Positions 9,701 to 21,514 of a DNA stretch of 64,000 nt are shown here, in pieces. This DNA comes from Mantamonas sphyraenae (lineage: Eukaryota > CRuMs > Mantamonadidae): contig JAPMXV010000046.1 in assembly GCA_026936335.1 (NCBI GenBank), forward strand, positions 310,001 through 374,000, read 5' to 3'. Position numbers and translations under genes: made by a program. The notes under the pieces were generated by a model. It was given only the letters and a program-made list of their open reading frames with translations. It did not search any database and was not told the origin of the DNA. The stretch's first letter is position 1; every line of letters begins with the position of its first letter.

Positions 9701-12700
9701 TCACTCGTCGTGGGCCAAGGAGGCAGAGGAGGAGGAGGAGGAGGAGCCGATGGCATCCTCGCGTGTCTTGCCGGTCCACTTTTTCTGCCGCATCATGCGC
9801 AGGGCCTTGCTAAAGACCATGGGCATGGGTGGGAGCTTGACATCAAAGTCGGTCTTCATCTCGAGGGCCTTGATGTAGTGTTCGCAGGCCTCGTCGAGCT
9901 TGTCGTCGAGCTCGGTGCCTGTGAGACGTTCGGCTTCGAGGAGGCGTGCGTAGCCCTGCTCAAAAGAGACGAGATGCAGACTGTCGGTTTTCACGTAGAT
10001 TTCCTGGATGTCGCCGGGCTGGATGGGCTCGTCGCTGTTGAACCACTCTGGGTAGCGTTCGAGGCGCATGTAGCACTCGTCGGTGATCCAGACGCCAGCA
10101 CAACGAGCGACACGCAGGAGAAGGGCGTGGCGGGCCCACTTGAGACGGTCGCGCATCTCGCTGCCGGCGCCGTCGCCGCAAAAATCAAAGTCGTCCGGCG
10201 TGTGTGCGTCGACGAGTTCGGGCGACTCTGTGCTGGGGGCCATGAAGGAGAGCTGCATGCGCACGCGAATGACGTAGTTCCAAAAGTTGACGGAGCCGTT
10301 GCTGCTGCCGAGGAGCTGGTTGAGCAGATCGCGTGCGACCTCGACGTGGGTGTCGTCGGTAGAGTCTGCCTCTTCGCCCTCACGTCGCCAGCGGTCGCGG
10401 AGGACGTTCTTTGCGGCGCGAGCGACCATTTCCAGGAGGAGGAGGTCGGAGAGGTGGTCGTTGGTGACGTGTGCGCGCAACCAGGCGAGGTAGCGCACGT
10501 TGATGCCCTCCCTGTGGATCTGGACGATGAGATCGCGCAGCTCGTGGGGCACGTCGAGCACGTGCATTTGCTGGGACAGGCGCTCGTAGCGCATGTTGAG
10601 ATTCTGAGCAAACTGGGGCACGACGTCCCACTCGAGCAGCTGCGTGGCACGGTAGATTTCGTACCTGTTTTGCATGGAGGCTTTGCTGTCGTGCGGGTTG
10701 TAGTTCCAGCGGGAAAAGGTGTCTGGATTGAGCGGGCGGCGCAGGCGCTGGACAAACTCGGGTCGCAGGAGTCGGTAAAGGAAACTGCGTGTCGGGTGGT
10801 CGCGGGTGGCATACGAAGGCGGCAGCATGCGTGCGGTGTCCAAGAGATACAATCGTCCGTCCAGTCCCATGTGGCCTTCGATGTCGCCTGGGCCATACAG
10901 CTCAGCGCGCTGCTTTTGGTTGCGAGAAAACACGCTGTGGCCTTGGATGTTGTGGGACCTGCCCATGCGCTTCATGATCTGGTTGAACTCGGGAATGTCT
11001 GCGTGCACGCTCTTGCCTCCGTCGCACGAGCCGTAGATCAGCGTCGAGTCGTTGATTGGCACCAGCGAGGTGGCACTGAGACGGTAGCCGCGGTAGTTGA
11101 TAATGGCCATCAGGGGAAAGTGCAGGTTGGTCATGCGGTTCTCCAACGCATAGTTGATGTACATGGTCAGGCCCTTCATCTCGTGTCCGGCGGCCTTTGC
11201 CGCGCAGCCGTGGTTGTTGCCACCGTACACGCCCTTCCAGTCCAGGGCAAACTTGAAGAAAATCCCTTCTTCGATGTACTTGCTGCCGCCGGCCAGACCG
11301 CCCACGTGCATGGCCGGTTTGATTGTTTTCTGCTCCAGGGGCAGTGGCAACTCGGCAATGATCTTTTTGCCAATGGCCGCCGCACGCTGCGTAAACTCGC
11401 GTGCCAGCTTGCCAATGTGTGTGCACTTTTCAAAGTACTCCTGGTACGAGCGCGTGCCTCGGCCCAGGATCACCTGGAAGCGTTCGTTCCATCCGTTTTC
11501 GTCGCGGCTGCGCTCCTGCAACCTCTGCTTGAGCTGCTCCAGGTTGTTTTCCACGGCTTCCTTCCCGTCGTTTGTGGAAGCGGAGGAGGAGGTGGTGGTG
11601 GAGGAGGCCGGTGTTGGCGCAGGCTCCTGTGCGGTGGGTTCTGCGCCGTCGCCGTCGCCGTCGCCGCCTCCTGCTCTTCCTCGGGCTCCAACACAAAGCC
11701 AGACATGAGATCCTCGTCTTCGATGCTGTAGGCGCTCTCGATGCTGATGGAACCGCGTGTGACGAGGCGCTGAGGTGCAGTGTAGTTGAAAAACCCGTAC
11801 TGGTGGACTTTGAAGGCCTCTTCGCTGCCGAGCAGCTGCTGCACACGTCCCAGCTTCTCCTTGGAGCTGGATTGCGTGTCGCGCTGGAAGCCTGCGTACG
11901 TTTCGCGCACGTCGTCATCAAAGAGCTTGCCTGCGTCGGCGTCGGCGTCGGCGTCGTCGTCTTTGTCGTCGTCCAGATCAAAGACCATTTCCATCATCTC
12001 GTCACTGACGCTTGCGGCCTCGATGAGAGCGGCTTGCTTCTGCCTGCGCAGCATGACGTCGAGTTCCGGGTCGTAGGAGGGAATGGTGCCCTGGAGCTGG
12101 CTGACGAGCTTGGCGTAGCGCTTCTTGCGCATGTCGCGCTTGACCATGCCGAAGAGAAAGGTGACGGGCGGGATCTTGGGAGACATGGCAGGCTTGCGTT
12201 GCAAGGCTTGCAGGTAATACTGGCAGGCAATGGTGACGAGCTGGTAGCGTTCGCTCTCGAAGCAGTTTTCGGCTTTCATGAGGGCGGTGAAGCCCTCGAC
12301 GAGGGGCACGACATGGAGGGTGTCTACGCGCGGGCTGGCCTCGCGCAGGTCGTGTGTGTTGAGGGGCATTTCGGTTTGGAAGAGGTTGGGAAAGGTGTAG
12401 AGGCGACGTGTGGCCTGGCGTTCGACATCGATGTTGGCCAGGTGGACGGTGCGTTGAAAGAGACCAAAGAGGACGTCGTTGAGCTCGTGGTACAGGTCGA
12501 CAAAGAGGTGTTCGTTGACGGCGCCCTGCATAAAGGTGGCGGCCATCATCTTGGGGATGTCTGTGCGCCAGTAGGTTTCACTGGCTGCGCTGCGACCAAA
12601 GGCAAGGTTGAGCAGGTTGGCCTGGAGGGCCTGGTACGGGGCGGAGTACTGTGAGTCAAACAGGCGCATGCGTTCTTTGACGTCGTTCTTGATGACGCGT

Positions 12701-15700
12701 GCGGCCATTTCGCAGAGGAGCATCTGGCGTAGCAGGGCGTTCCCGCTGGCGTTGTACAGCATGGAGAGGTAGCGCACGTTGATGCCCTTTTTGTGGACAC
12801 GCAGCACCAGTTCCGACAGCTCGTCGGCCAAGTGGATGATGCTGATGGAGCCGACGCGACCGTAGTAGTCGTCCAGCTCTGCTGCAAGCTGGGGAATTTC
12901 CGTGCGAAAGAGGCGCACCGTGGCGTCCAGGAGGTTGCGATCGTGCCCCGAACTCTCTTCGCATTGGACAGCAAAGTAGGTGCAGGCGTCGGAGGAGAGG
13001 GGCTGCTCCATCCGCTGGACGTATTCGGGCCGCAGCATCTGAAAGAGATGGGAGCCCTTGGGCAGCAGGGACGTCTCCTTGACGGGAAACTGCGGCGGAA
13101 ACAGACGTGAGGCGTCGATGACGTAGAGGCGGTCGTCGCGTCCGTGGTGGCCCTCCATGTCGGCGGGGCCGTACAGGCGTACACTCTGACCGTGAAAGTC
13201 GCGCACAGGATGCTCGGCGAGGTTGAGGTACTCGGCCACCTTTTTCATCTGGGCGTGAAAGAGGCTGCTGCCAAGGATGTTCATGGCGTCGGAGGAGCCG
13301 TAGACGATGGTGTCGTAGGCGATGGGCAAATGCGGGGTGGCGATGAGTGTGTGGCCGCGAAACTCGATCACGGCAATGAGGGGCAGGTGCAGGTCTGTGC
13401 TGCCCGTTTCCAGGCAGTAGTCCAGCATGGCGTTTGTGCTCTTGAGCTCGTGGCGTGCCACCTTTGCGGCGGCCTGGACGGACTCGTACAGGCCAAACTT
13501 GTTGGTGCTGCTGTGCTTGAAAAAGATGCCCGACACAAGATACTTTTCGCCTCCTGCGACGCCGCCGACATTGACGGGCTTGATCATGGCGTCTTTGGCC
13601 GGCACGTCGAGGTCGGCGATGATTTGGCGGCCGATCTCGGACGCGAGTTGGGTGAACTTGCGGCAGACGGCGCCGAGGGCCTGGTACTTGCGAAAGTAGC
13701 CGTCGTAGGAGGTGATGCGCTTCTGCATGATGCGCTGAAATTCGGCGTTGAAGTCGAGGCTCTCGTGGGACTCGTCAAAGTGGGCGTACTTGTGGGAGGT
13801 GCGTTCGAGGTGGCTCTGCTTGAGCATCTGGCAGTGCTGGTAGCGGAGGCCGTGGAGGTTGAGGGCCGGTGCACGGAAGGCGTCGTCTTCGAGGGCGTCG
13901 ACAATGGGGTTGTGGATGCGCACAAACATGTGCTCGTCGCCATGTGGCTTTTTGCTCTCGCAGCGCTGGCACAGGTTGTAGTTGCTGCAATGGATGCACA
14001 TGTAGCGTACGCCTGCGATGGCCTCGACGCTGCGTACACGGGAGATGTTTGTGCCTGCGGCGGCCTCTGCCTCTTCGAGACAATAGGAACAGCACTGGCG
14101 GTGGCGGGAGGCCATTTCGTCGAGTTCCATGACGGGCAGCTGCGGGACGCGGCCGCCCTTGAGGACACGCAGGGGACGGCGGAGCTTGAGAAAGATGTGA
14201 TTTGCATGGTGGAGTTTGGGTGCGCGGTCGATACAGTTGGAGCAGGCGTTGACGTCGGGGCACATGAGGCAAAGGTAGCGGGAACTGCGGATGTGGCCGT
14301 CTGAACAAAAGGTGCACGAAACTTCGTGGCGGACGTTTGCGTACTCGTCGACAGACTCTCTGTCCCAGTCGTAGTCGTCCCAAATGTCTTGGGAGTGGGA
14401 GATGGAGGAGCGGTGGAGTGTGGTGGCGCCTGGTTTGGCAGCAGAGGAGAACGAAGAGGAGGTTGTGGATGAGGAGGCGGACGCGCTGAGGGATGGGGTC
14501 GAAGAGCGGCTGTCGCTGTCCGAGGTGAATGCGCCGTCGTCGTCGTCGTCGTCATCGTCATCGTCATCATCATCGTCATCGTCGAGGTCGTCGTCGTGAA
14601 ACTCCGAGGTCAGTTCGGGCACAAGGATGTCGCGGTCGGCTTCGATGCGGTCGATGAGGTCCTGGGTGGAGCGCTGGTTGACAAGGCCGGCAAAGTTGTC
14701 GAGGGAAAGGTAGACGGTGTCCTCGGCGCCGACGCGGAGGTCTGCACGCATGCCGGAGTAGGCCTCGTGGAGTTTTTCCCATGTCTCGTCTTCTTGGTCA
14801 ACAAGGGAGAAGCCCTGGTCGTGAGATTGGACGCGGATTTCGAGGGAGCGGTCGTTGTCGCGCTTGAGGCGTGAGAGATCAAAGATTTGGGCGGCGACGT
14901 TGACGTCCATGCTGTTGTCGCTGATGTCGAGGAGCTGGAGGTGTTGGGAGTGGATGATGGGCGACATGAGGGTCTGGCCGCCCTTGTTGCGCAGAGAGTT
15001 GCCGTGGAGGTCGAGGAAGCAGAGAGGCAGGTCGGGCTGGGTGAGCAGGGAAGCAAGATGCGTGGCTCCTAACGGGCCGATCTCGTTGTTGGCCAGATTG
15101 ACCGAGGTGAGGGTGGGGATGGCACGCATGAGGTCGAGCAGAAGGGCGCATGCGTCGCTGGGCAGTTCGTTTGCGGCGAGGTCGAGGTGAGAGAGGTGCG
15201 GGGCCGGGGTCGGGTCGTCGTCGTCGCCGCCGTGGTCGCGCAGGGCGTCGAGGAGAATCTGGAGGCCGTCGAGGTGGATGGCGTTGGAAGCGAGGGAGAG
15301 GTAGTCGAGGGAGGGGCTGGAGAGGAGGGGCTGGATAAGGTGCATGTGGTCGGGGCCGAGATTGTTTGCAGAGAGATCAAGGTGTGTCAAGGAGGAGAGG
15401 GCGGCGAGCGGGGGCACGAGGTCGGGGATGGAGTCGGCGAGGGCATTTGCACTGAGCTCAAGGTGGGAGAGGTTGGGGAAGGAGCGGGCGATGCGGAGGA
15501 GGTTGCGTTTGCTGTTTGCGACGGGGTTGCGATTTGTCAGGAGGGTGTGCAGGGTGTTTGCCGAGTAGGTGGCGGCGGAGGTGAGGAGTTGGCGCATGTT
15601 GTGTTCCAGGATATTGTTGTCGCTGACGTCGAGGACCTCGAGGTGCGGGTTGAGGGCGAGCTGGTCGAGAAAGGGCCGTGCAACCTGCGGGTGCTTGAGG

Positions 15701-16158
15701 ACGTTTCGGCGGAGCTCGAGCTTGCGTGCTTGTTTCCACAGCTCGAGCTGCTCGGCGGTGGGGGGCTCGATGGTCTGTTCCGAGGTGACGGAGTAGATGG
15801 TGGCTTGGAGGCGGAGCTGACGGGCGGACGGCGCGGTGTGCGCCTTGGGTGGGGAGGTGGAGGCGGAGAAGAGTCGGGTGGAGGAGGAGGCGGTGGCAGA
15901 GGCGGAGGAGGAGGATGTGGTTGTGGGGGAGGAAGGGGCGGACGTGGTGGTGGTTAGGTGGGTGGAGTTGAGGGTGGTGAGGGAGGAGGACGGGTCGAGG
16001 GGTTGGTGGGAGTGGGTGTCCAGGAGGGAGGTGATTTGAGGATCGATCGACGCTTGCGCAGCGAGGAGGGCGTCGTGGATGGTGGCGGTGGTGTCCAGGG
16101 TGATAGAGTGGGAGTGGGTATTGTGGAGGATGGTGAGGGTTGTTTGGAGGGAGGACAT
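9701..16158 (-). CDS. Giant LRR - double ZZ finger - double CLU domain protein (one frame break)
   Basis: About 2150 residues, no intron seen. From the N-terminus: Ser/Thr-rich head; ribonuclease-inhibitor-like leucine-rich repeats at about residues 150-430; an Asp run near 540; two ZZ-type zinc fingers (CTFCSDGHI...CLMC...C near 615-655 and CCSYC...CIHC...CQRC near 690-745); then two homologous modules resembling the central domain of CLU (clustered mitochondria) proteins, each with a GGVAGG/GGLAGG element, IVYGSSD or LIYGSCD, and VRLYGPADMEGH or AELYGPGDIEGH. The first module begins near residue 810, the second near 1570. CLU proteins bind mRNAs of mitochondrial proteins. The frame is lost once at about 11640-11690, inside GCGACG repeats; total length is one base short of a multiple of three. 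Upstream frame is coding to the repeat and downstream frame is coding after it. No consensus intron explains the switch. Confidence 0.75.
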
Positions 16159-16279
16159 GGTTTGCGTTGGAATGGGTGAGGAGGCGAGGAAGATTGGACA
16201 ACAGACGACATGAGCCCAATCATGAGGAATGGGATCTTCCAACACCACCACCACCACACCAGCCACAACGATCCATTCC

Positions 16280-16744
16280 TCACACACACCTTCCGCGTAG
16301 CATTGCCACCACTCCGTCTCGCCCACTTGCTTTTGCAAGGTCCAACGCGGTCTCACCACTCACTTTCCCAGCATTTGCGTCTGCGCCACTCTCCAGAAGC
16401 ATCCAAACTATCTCTGGGTCTCCTCGAGCACAGGATGCCAACAGCGGCGTCCACCCTTGAACCGCCGAACGGTTCACATCGGCTCCCCTTTCCAGCAGCA
16501 CAGCAACAACACCCACTCTGCCTCTCCTCGCCGACACCATCAACGGTGTGAATCCATATCCGTTCGCCTTGTCCACCTGTGCTCCTCTGTCCAGCAACAA
16601 CTCCACCGTTCCCGTGTGGCCGTTCTGTGCTGCAATGTACAACGGCGTGGCTTCCTCTTTCGTGCCATCCACATCTTCTCCCCTGTCCAGCAACATGGCC
16701 ACTGTTTCCGTGTGTCCGTCCTGTGCTGCAACAAACAAGGCCAT
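16280..16744 (-). CDS. Small ankyrin-repeat protein
   Basis: 154 residues from ATG 16744; an in-frame ATG at 16804 would add 20 residues. The protein is almost entirely five ankyrin repeats (ALFVAAQDGHTETV, TPLYIAAQNGHTGTVELLL, TPLMVSARRGRVGVV, TPLLASCARGDPEIV, TALDLAKASGRDGVV). Nothing else is present, so a specific function cannot be assigned; ankyrin repeats bind proteins. It lies in a minus-strand tandem between the SET gene (stop at 16835) and the CLU gene (start at 16158). It may be a complete small gene or the surviving 3' part of a larger ankyrin gene. Confidence 0.65.
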   Translation of the reverse strand: MALFVAAQDGHTETVAMLLDRGEDVDGTKEEATPLYIAAQNGHTGTVELLLDRGAQVDKANGYGFTPLMVSARRGRVGVVAVLLERGADVNRSAVQGWTPLLASCARGDPEIVWMLLESGADANAGKVSGETALDLAKASGRDGVVAMLRGRCV

Positions 16745-16834
16745 TGTCCAAGACTGAATGCAACACCAACACCTTGGTTCTGGCAGCGCGTGCCTCCCAC
16801 ACATCCCTCACACTCCAAATCGCCGGCTTTCAGT

Positions 16835-18439
16835 TCATTCCCTCCTCACCTTTTTGTTCTTCCTCCCCCCGAATGCCCTCCACCGCTGCCTCTGCTTCCC
16901 TGCCTTTCGCTTCACTCCACCCTCCCCCTCCTCCTCCCTCCCTTGCTCCTTCTCGTCCTTCCCTGCCTCCACCACCTCGTACTCCTCCCCCATCCCTTCG
17001 TTAACCTCACTCTCCTCCCTCTCCGCCTCCTCCAAGGCCTCTGCACTCGTGCCATCCTCCTTCTCCTCTGGCCTTTTCACCCGAGCCACCGCCTCCTCCT
17101 CCATGTGCAGCCCCTCCCTCAGGATCCCTGCGGCGTCATTCTGCACAGCCTCCCCAAAGTCCACCCCGGCCACCTCCTCCACTCCACTCTCCACATACCC
17201 TTTCAATACAGTCAGCAAATCCAACATCAACATCGCCTGCAGCGAATCGCACAACTCTTGCTCTCCGTTCACCACAATGGCCGCACGAAGCATGCACTCA
17301 TCCGAAGCCGTCCGCGCGACCTCCACATCCAACTCGCTCTCTGCCAATTGTTCCTTCCTGTGAACCAGCAGCCTGCAGATCTGCCCAAACACCATCGCCA
17401 CTTGCGTCCGATCCGCCCACGTTGTGTCTCCCACCAACTGTACTCCTGTCCCATTCGCACTGCTCCCTCCCGTCGTCAATGCACCCACCATGCCTTCATG
17501 CATCACACACAGCACCGTTGAAAACAGCAGATCCGGGAGCATATCTTCCTTTGAAAACATCAGCGCGTTCACACGCTGCTCAGCAGACAGCACTCCCATC
17601 CACTCCTCCCACCGCTTTTTCATCGTCTCATCAACCCCCACCAGTGCCTCTGCATCCAGACGCATCATGTCTCGGTCGTTCTCCCGCAGCACAAACCCGT
17701 ACCTGTACAACAGCGCGTGGTTCGACTGCTCGCCCGCATACTCTACCAGCAGCTGCTCACCACGACGCACGTCACGGACACAAGTCACCTCTACATGCGT
17801 CTCACCCACCACCACAGCCACATTCTGCTGCTCCCTGCTCTCGGCGTGGTTCAGCATGTCCGCAACAGGCACAAGCATCGCACGCTTCTCCTCTCCCTCT
17901 TTTGAACACACGACACCACGCGACAATGCGATACACAACGCATCCCGAAACTGTGCCAGTGACGCATTGGGGAACCACTCTGTGTGCGCATCAACCAGTT
18001 CCGCAACCGTCTCTGTATACAGCGTCTCCACTGCCTTCCGAGAATACAACGGGTGGGGCGTAGTCGGTTCCAGCCACGCCGTCTGCTCATCGTCCCAACA
18101 GCACGGAAGCTGGGGTTTGTGCTCTGCACACAGCGTCAGATGCGCTCCGTACGGTCCGTCTTGCCCTCGCGTCGCCTGCTCGTGCATCACCAGGAGCGCC
18201 AGACGCACGTCTGCATCCAACAAGTCAGCTTGGCTCTCCAACCACGCAGCGACCGCGTGTTCCCTGCTGAAACCCAAGCAGTGGCCCAGGCCCACCCGCA
18301 TGACACGCGTCCCTGCAGGCAGCGCCGCCAGCGCAAGGACACCCTGACCCATGCGTCGAAATGCATGAAACGGCTTTACGCGCACATCCACCTCCACGTC
18401 GTTGCCTTTGCTACTCTGCTCTGCAATCCACTCGTCCAT
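16835..18439 (-). CDS. SET-domain methyltransferase of the Rubisco LSMT/SETD3-SETD6 type
   Basis: Intronless, 534 residues from ATG 18439 (or 547 from ATG 18478). Expected to methylate Lys or His on a protein substrate. Seen: SET start FHAFRRMGQGVLALAALPAGT with the GxG loop; the long inserted helical region typical of this family; the NH-containing motif VPVADMLNHAES; the closing EQLLVEYAGEQSNHALLYRYGF with the conserved Tyr; then a C-terminal helical substrate-binding region. The last 90 residues are Glu/Lys-rich and end in a basic patch suggesting nuclear localisation. The start region overlaps the divergent DPH4 start at a CCATGG palindrome (18436-18441). Substrate not predictable from sequence. 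Confidence 0.8.
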   Translation of the reverse strand: MDEWIAEQSSKGNDVEVDVRVKPFHAFRRMGQGVLALAALPAGTRVMRVGLGHCLGFSREHAVAAWLESQADLLDADVRLALLVMHEQATRGQDGPYGAHLTLCAEHKPQLPCCWDDEQTAWLEPTTPHPLYSRKAVETLYTETVAELVDAHTEWFPNASLAQFRDALCIALSRGVVCSKEGEEKRAMLVPVADMLNHAESREQQNVAVVVGETHVEVTCVRDVRRGEQLLVEYAGEQSNHALLYRYGFVLRENDRDMMRLDAEALVGVDETMKKRWEEWMGVLSAEQRVNALMFSKEDMLPDLLFSTVLCVMHEGMVGALTTGGSSANGTGVQLVGDTTWADRTQVAMVFGQICRLLVHRKEQLAESELDVEVARTASDECMLRAAIVVNGEQELCDSLQAMLMLDLLTVLKGYVESGVEEVAGVDFGEAVQNDAAGILREGLHMEEEAVARVKRPEEKEDGTSAEALEEAEREESEVNEGMGEEYEVVEAGKDEKEQGREEEGEGGVKRKAGKQRQRWRAFGGRKNKKVRRE

Positions 18440-19069
18440 GGGTTGCGCTCCGGCGCGCAATCCGACCCCTTTGACCATTTCATCCTCGTCCACAGCCGCA
18501 GACACACTCTATGAGATCCTCGGCGTGGATGACTCGAGTGATTACCAGGTGATCAAATCCGCCTACCAGGCCCTGGCTCGCCAACACCACCCGGACAAGC
18601 AATCCAGCAGCAGCAAAGACCAGGCGGACTCTCGCCTCTTTCAACGCATCCACGTCGCCTGGCTCACCCTGCGTGACGACGCCGCACGTGCTGCCTATGA
18701 CAAGGCCCTGCAAGGTGTGTGACTACAGCCCCACTGCTCTTCCTCGGCTGGTTTCTCCGCACGGAACTGCGATTTTGTGCATGCGTTCCCCTCACACGGC
18801 GTTTCTTCCTCCCTCCAGAGCAAACCCTGCGCCAGGACGCCCCCGTCATGGCCGCTGTCGACATGGACGACCTTGACTGCCACGAGCTCGACGACGGCGA
18901 CTTTGAGTTTCGCCACCCGTGTCGCTGCGGCGACGAGTATCGCATTCGCCTCACCCAGCTCCGCCAAGGGTTCACACGCGTCCTCTGCCCCTCCTGCTCC
19001 TTTGCCATCACCATCACCAACATCGACAACGACATTTGGGACATGGAAGACGACGACGAGACGGGATAG
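18438..19069 (+). CDS. DPH4: Diphthamide biosynthesis J-protein DPH4 (DNAJC24-like)
   Basis: J-domain protein with a DPH-type zinc finger, needed for the first step of diphthamide synthesis on elongation factor 2. Two exons, 18438-18714 and 18819-19069, joined in frame to give 175 residues. Seen: J domain TLYEILGVDDSSDY...HHPDK (HPD motif intact) and, after the intron, DFEFRHPCRCGDEYRI...LCPSCSF, the CxC...CxxC zinc ribbon. The acidic C-terminus ends at a TAG. The ATG at 18438 is the only one able to give a complete J domain, so the head-to-head overlap with the SET gene start looks real. The intron starts GTGTGT and ends CCAG. Confidence 0.9.
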
Positions 19070-19261
19070 AAAGGTGAGAACACAGCTGCACACGCCCGAC
19101 TTTTCTCCCCAGACGCCTCCAAGACGCAGTGCAGATGACGATAACGGGCTAATAACCCATTTCGACACCGACGTGCCCCCTTTGGGGGTACACTGGGACA
19201 CCTAGCGGATTTCTCCGATGCACTGCGCTCCTTGGTTCTTTTTTCCCATTTTGCTTTCCTT

Positions 19262-20929
19262 TCAATCCCGCTTCGACGAGCCAAAGCCCTGACTGAGGCC
19301 GTGCAATTGCTTCACATGCTCACGCATGCCCATTAGATGCACCCGTGCAGACCGTGTACGCTTGCGCTGCGCCAGCCGCGCCTGCCGTTCGTCCGCAGAC
19401 AACAAAGTGACGTGTTTGTCATCGTCTTCTCCTCCATGATCATGGTGATCGTCATCCACATCGTCACTCTCATCCACAGGATACTGGGACAGAGCCGTGC
19501 GCACTCCCTGTTGGGCTTCCGCCCACAGCGACTCCAGATCCGGGAGCTGAAGAAACAGATGCCGCGGATGGCCATCGTCCGCCACTGCCACGAGCCACGC
19601 CGTGAGCCAATGCCTCCAATACAGTCCATCCTCCTCGTCGTCGCATTCCAACCCTGCCGTCAGCGCCTCGGTCAGCGTTGCCAGCCATTCCTCCTGTTGC
19701 ACCGTTGGATCCAGCATCGCAAACAACAGCTGCACCATTGCAGTCGCCGCATCGTCCTCACGCTCCTCCAGCAACTTCCTCGGCAGCAAATCGGCATATC
19801 TGCGTGCGCCTTGTACCAGTACATGCAGGATCTGCGGTTCCAGGGGCTGCGCCAGCTGCAGCCTGCTCCACAGCGAGGTTCGCTTTGTCAGCCGCCCTGC
19901 CAGACTGGACTTGCGCTGGCTCGGCGCCATGCACAGATACAGCAGGAGCACACTCGCCACAGCCGGCAGATGCACAGACGACGCCTCCCGCGAGCAATCC
20001 AGCAACGCGTCCAGGAACCCGATGTGCTTGTGCACAACGCTCCACAGCCGCTTGCTCACCGACGGCGCCACCGTCTCGGCACGTTCCATGGCTTTCGTGC
20101 TCACGCTCGCCAGCATCGACAGTGAAATCAGCGCTTGCAGCGGCACCTGTCCTGTCTCTCGCATGATCACTTCCGCCTTTTCGCTCTCCAGCTGGCCTAG
20201 CGCAAGCTCCAGCACCTCTCCACTCTCTCCCAGCTGCGCACACGCATGTTCCATCAGCACACTGTAGTATGTGGGCAGGGCATCCACACATGCTCTGTGC
20301 AACGCCTGCACAGCCTCCTGCGACGCCATGCTTGCCACGTACGCCAATCCCTCTGCCTCCTCGCCCTCCATTGTCCCGTCCATCACCTGTTGGCACTGTG
20401 TGGCACACCCGTGCAGTCGTGCTGCCACGCCAAGGCACGTCCTCTGCACTTTGAGTTCCTCGTACCGTTCCGGCCGCACCGCAGCCATTACAGGCACCGG
20501 GACGGTCGCCAATACGTCGCAAACACGCTGCACTACAGTGTAACCATCCAACTGTGCCCTTGCCACCCCATCCACCCGGTCCGACGTGTCCCCTTGGCTT
20601 CCGCCTTCCAGGGGTTCCCACTCATCTCCGCTGTCGTCCAAGTTCTCAACCTCCTGCTCATCGTCACTGTCCTCTTTGTTCCCCTCCATGGCCATGGCCG
20701 CGAGAAGATCGTCCAGTGATGCGTCTGTGTCCCGTGGCACCGCTGCAGGCAAATCCGCAACAAACGCTGACAACGCAGTCACATCTGCACACTGCAGCGC
20801 ACAGTCCACCTGGTGAATGTACACAAGGGCAGCCATTTCTGCAAACAAGTGCGCCTTGCTTCCCTCGGGCGTCTCCTTTGCCTCATGCGTCGCCTCCACC
20901 CCGCCCAGAGACTCCGACACAATCACCGA

Positions 20930-20960
<31 letters not shown>

Positions 20961-21400
20961 GACGACTCGCTCTCTTCTGGTCCATGAGTCACCAACACAG
21001 GCTGGAAAGTATCGTCCAGGTGCGTGTTTGCGCTCGTCTGTGTCGTGGACGCCTGCAAGCTCTGCGCTCCGCTTTCCAGATTCTCCAGCAGTTTCGGGGT
21101 GAGGCCCAGGGGCGCTTTGAGCAGCTCTCCTTGCACACACACACTGTACACATGCCCCAGCAGAGCCCTCAGCTCATCTTCATCCACCTGGGGAAAGTCG
21201 TAGCCGAGCGCGGCGTGCACGCGCTGGAGCCGCTGCTCCGCCGTTTCAGGCTCCACCTCTGTGCCATGCAGTGCACGCAAGGCCAGTCGAAACGACTCTT
21301 CGCTACCCTCGCCCTGCCCGGACAGCGTCAAAATGTCCTCTGCGCTCACCGGGATCCCGTCGTCGCCGGCCTCGTCGTCAAACGCCCATCCGTCCGACAT
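19262..21400 (-). CDS. Unidentified helical protein with acidic linker
   Basis: Intronless, 712 residues starting MSDGWAFDDEAGDD. I do not recognise it. The first 200 residues include a Ser run (about residues 145-165) and acidic stretches; residues 280-600 look like continuous amphipathic helices rich in Leu/Ala/Glu, of the HEAT/alpha-solenoid sort; the C-terminus has a basic tail KRTRSARVHLMGMREHVKQL. No membrane segment or catalytic motif is visible. The N-terminal acidic Trp/Phe motif resembles clathrin-adaptor ear-binding peptides, but that is weak. Divergent from the gene at 21515, start codons 115 nt apart; tail to tail with DPH4. Confidence 0.7.
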
Positions 21401-21514
21401 GCCCCACAGTAGGTGTGTCTGCACCAGCGCACAGTGGCCAATCACACACCTCCCGTCGTGTCTTGCCTTGCCTTGTTCGTTGCCCAGCCCTGCCCCATCC
21501 CACCCACCCATTCC

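Noticed and set aside
9710-11731. 673-codon open frame on the plus strand
   Set aside because: Antisense shadow of the second CLU module, which has conserved motifs on the minus strand.
19076-19115. Possible 3' untranslated intron after DPH4 (GTGAGA...CCCCAG)
   Set aside because: About 40 nt, shorter than any other intron here and without a CTGAC motif; no coding consequence.
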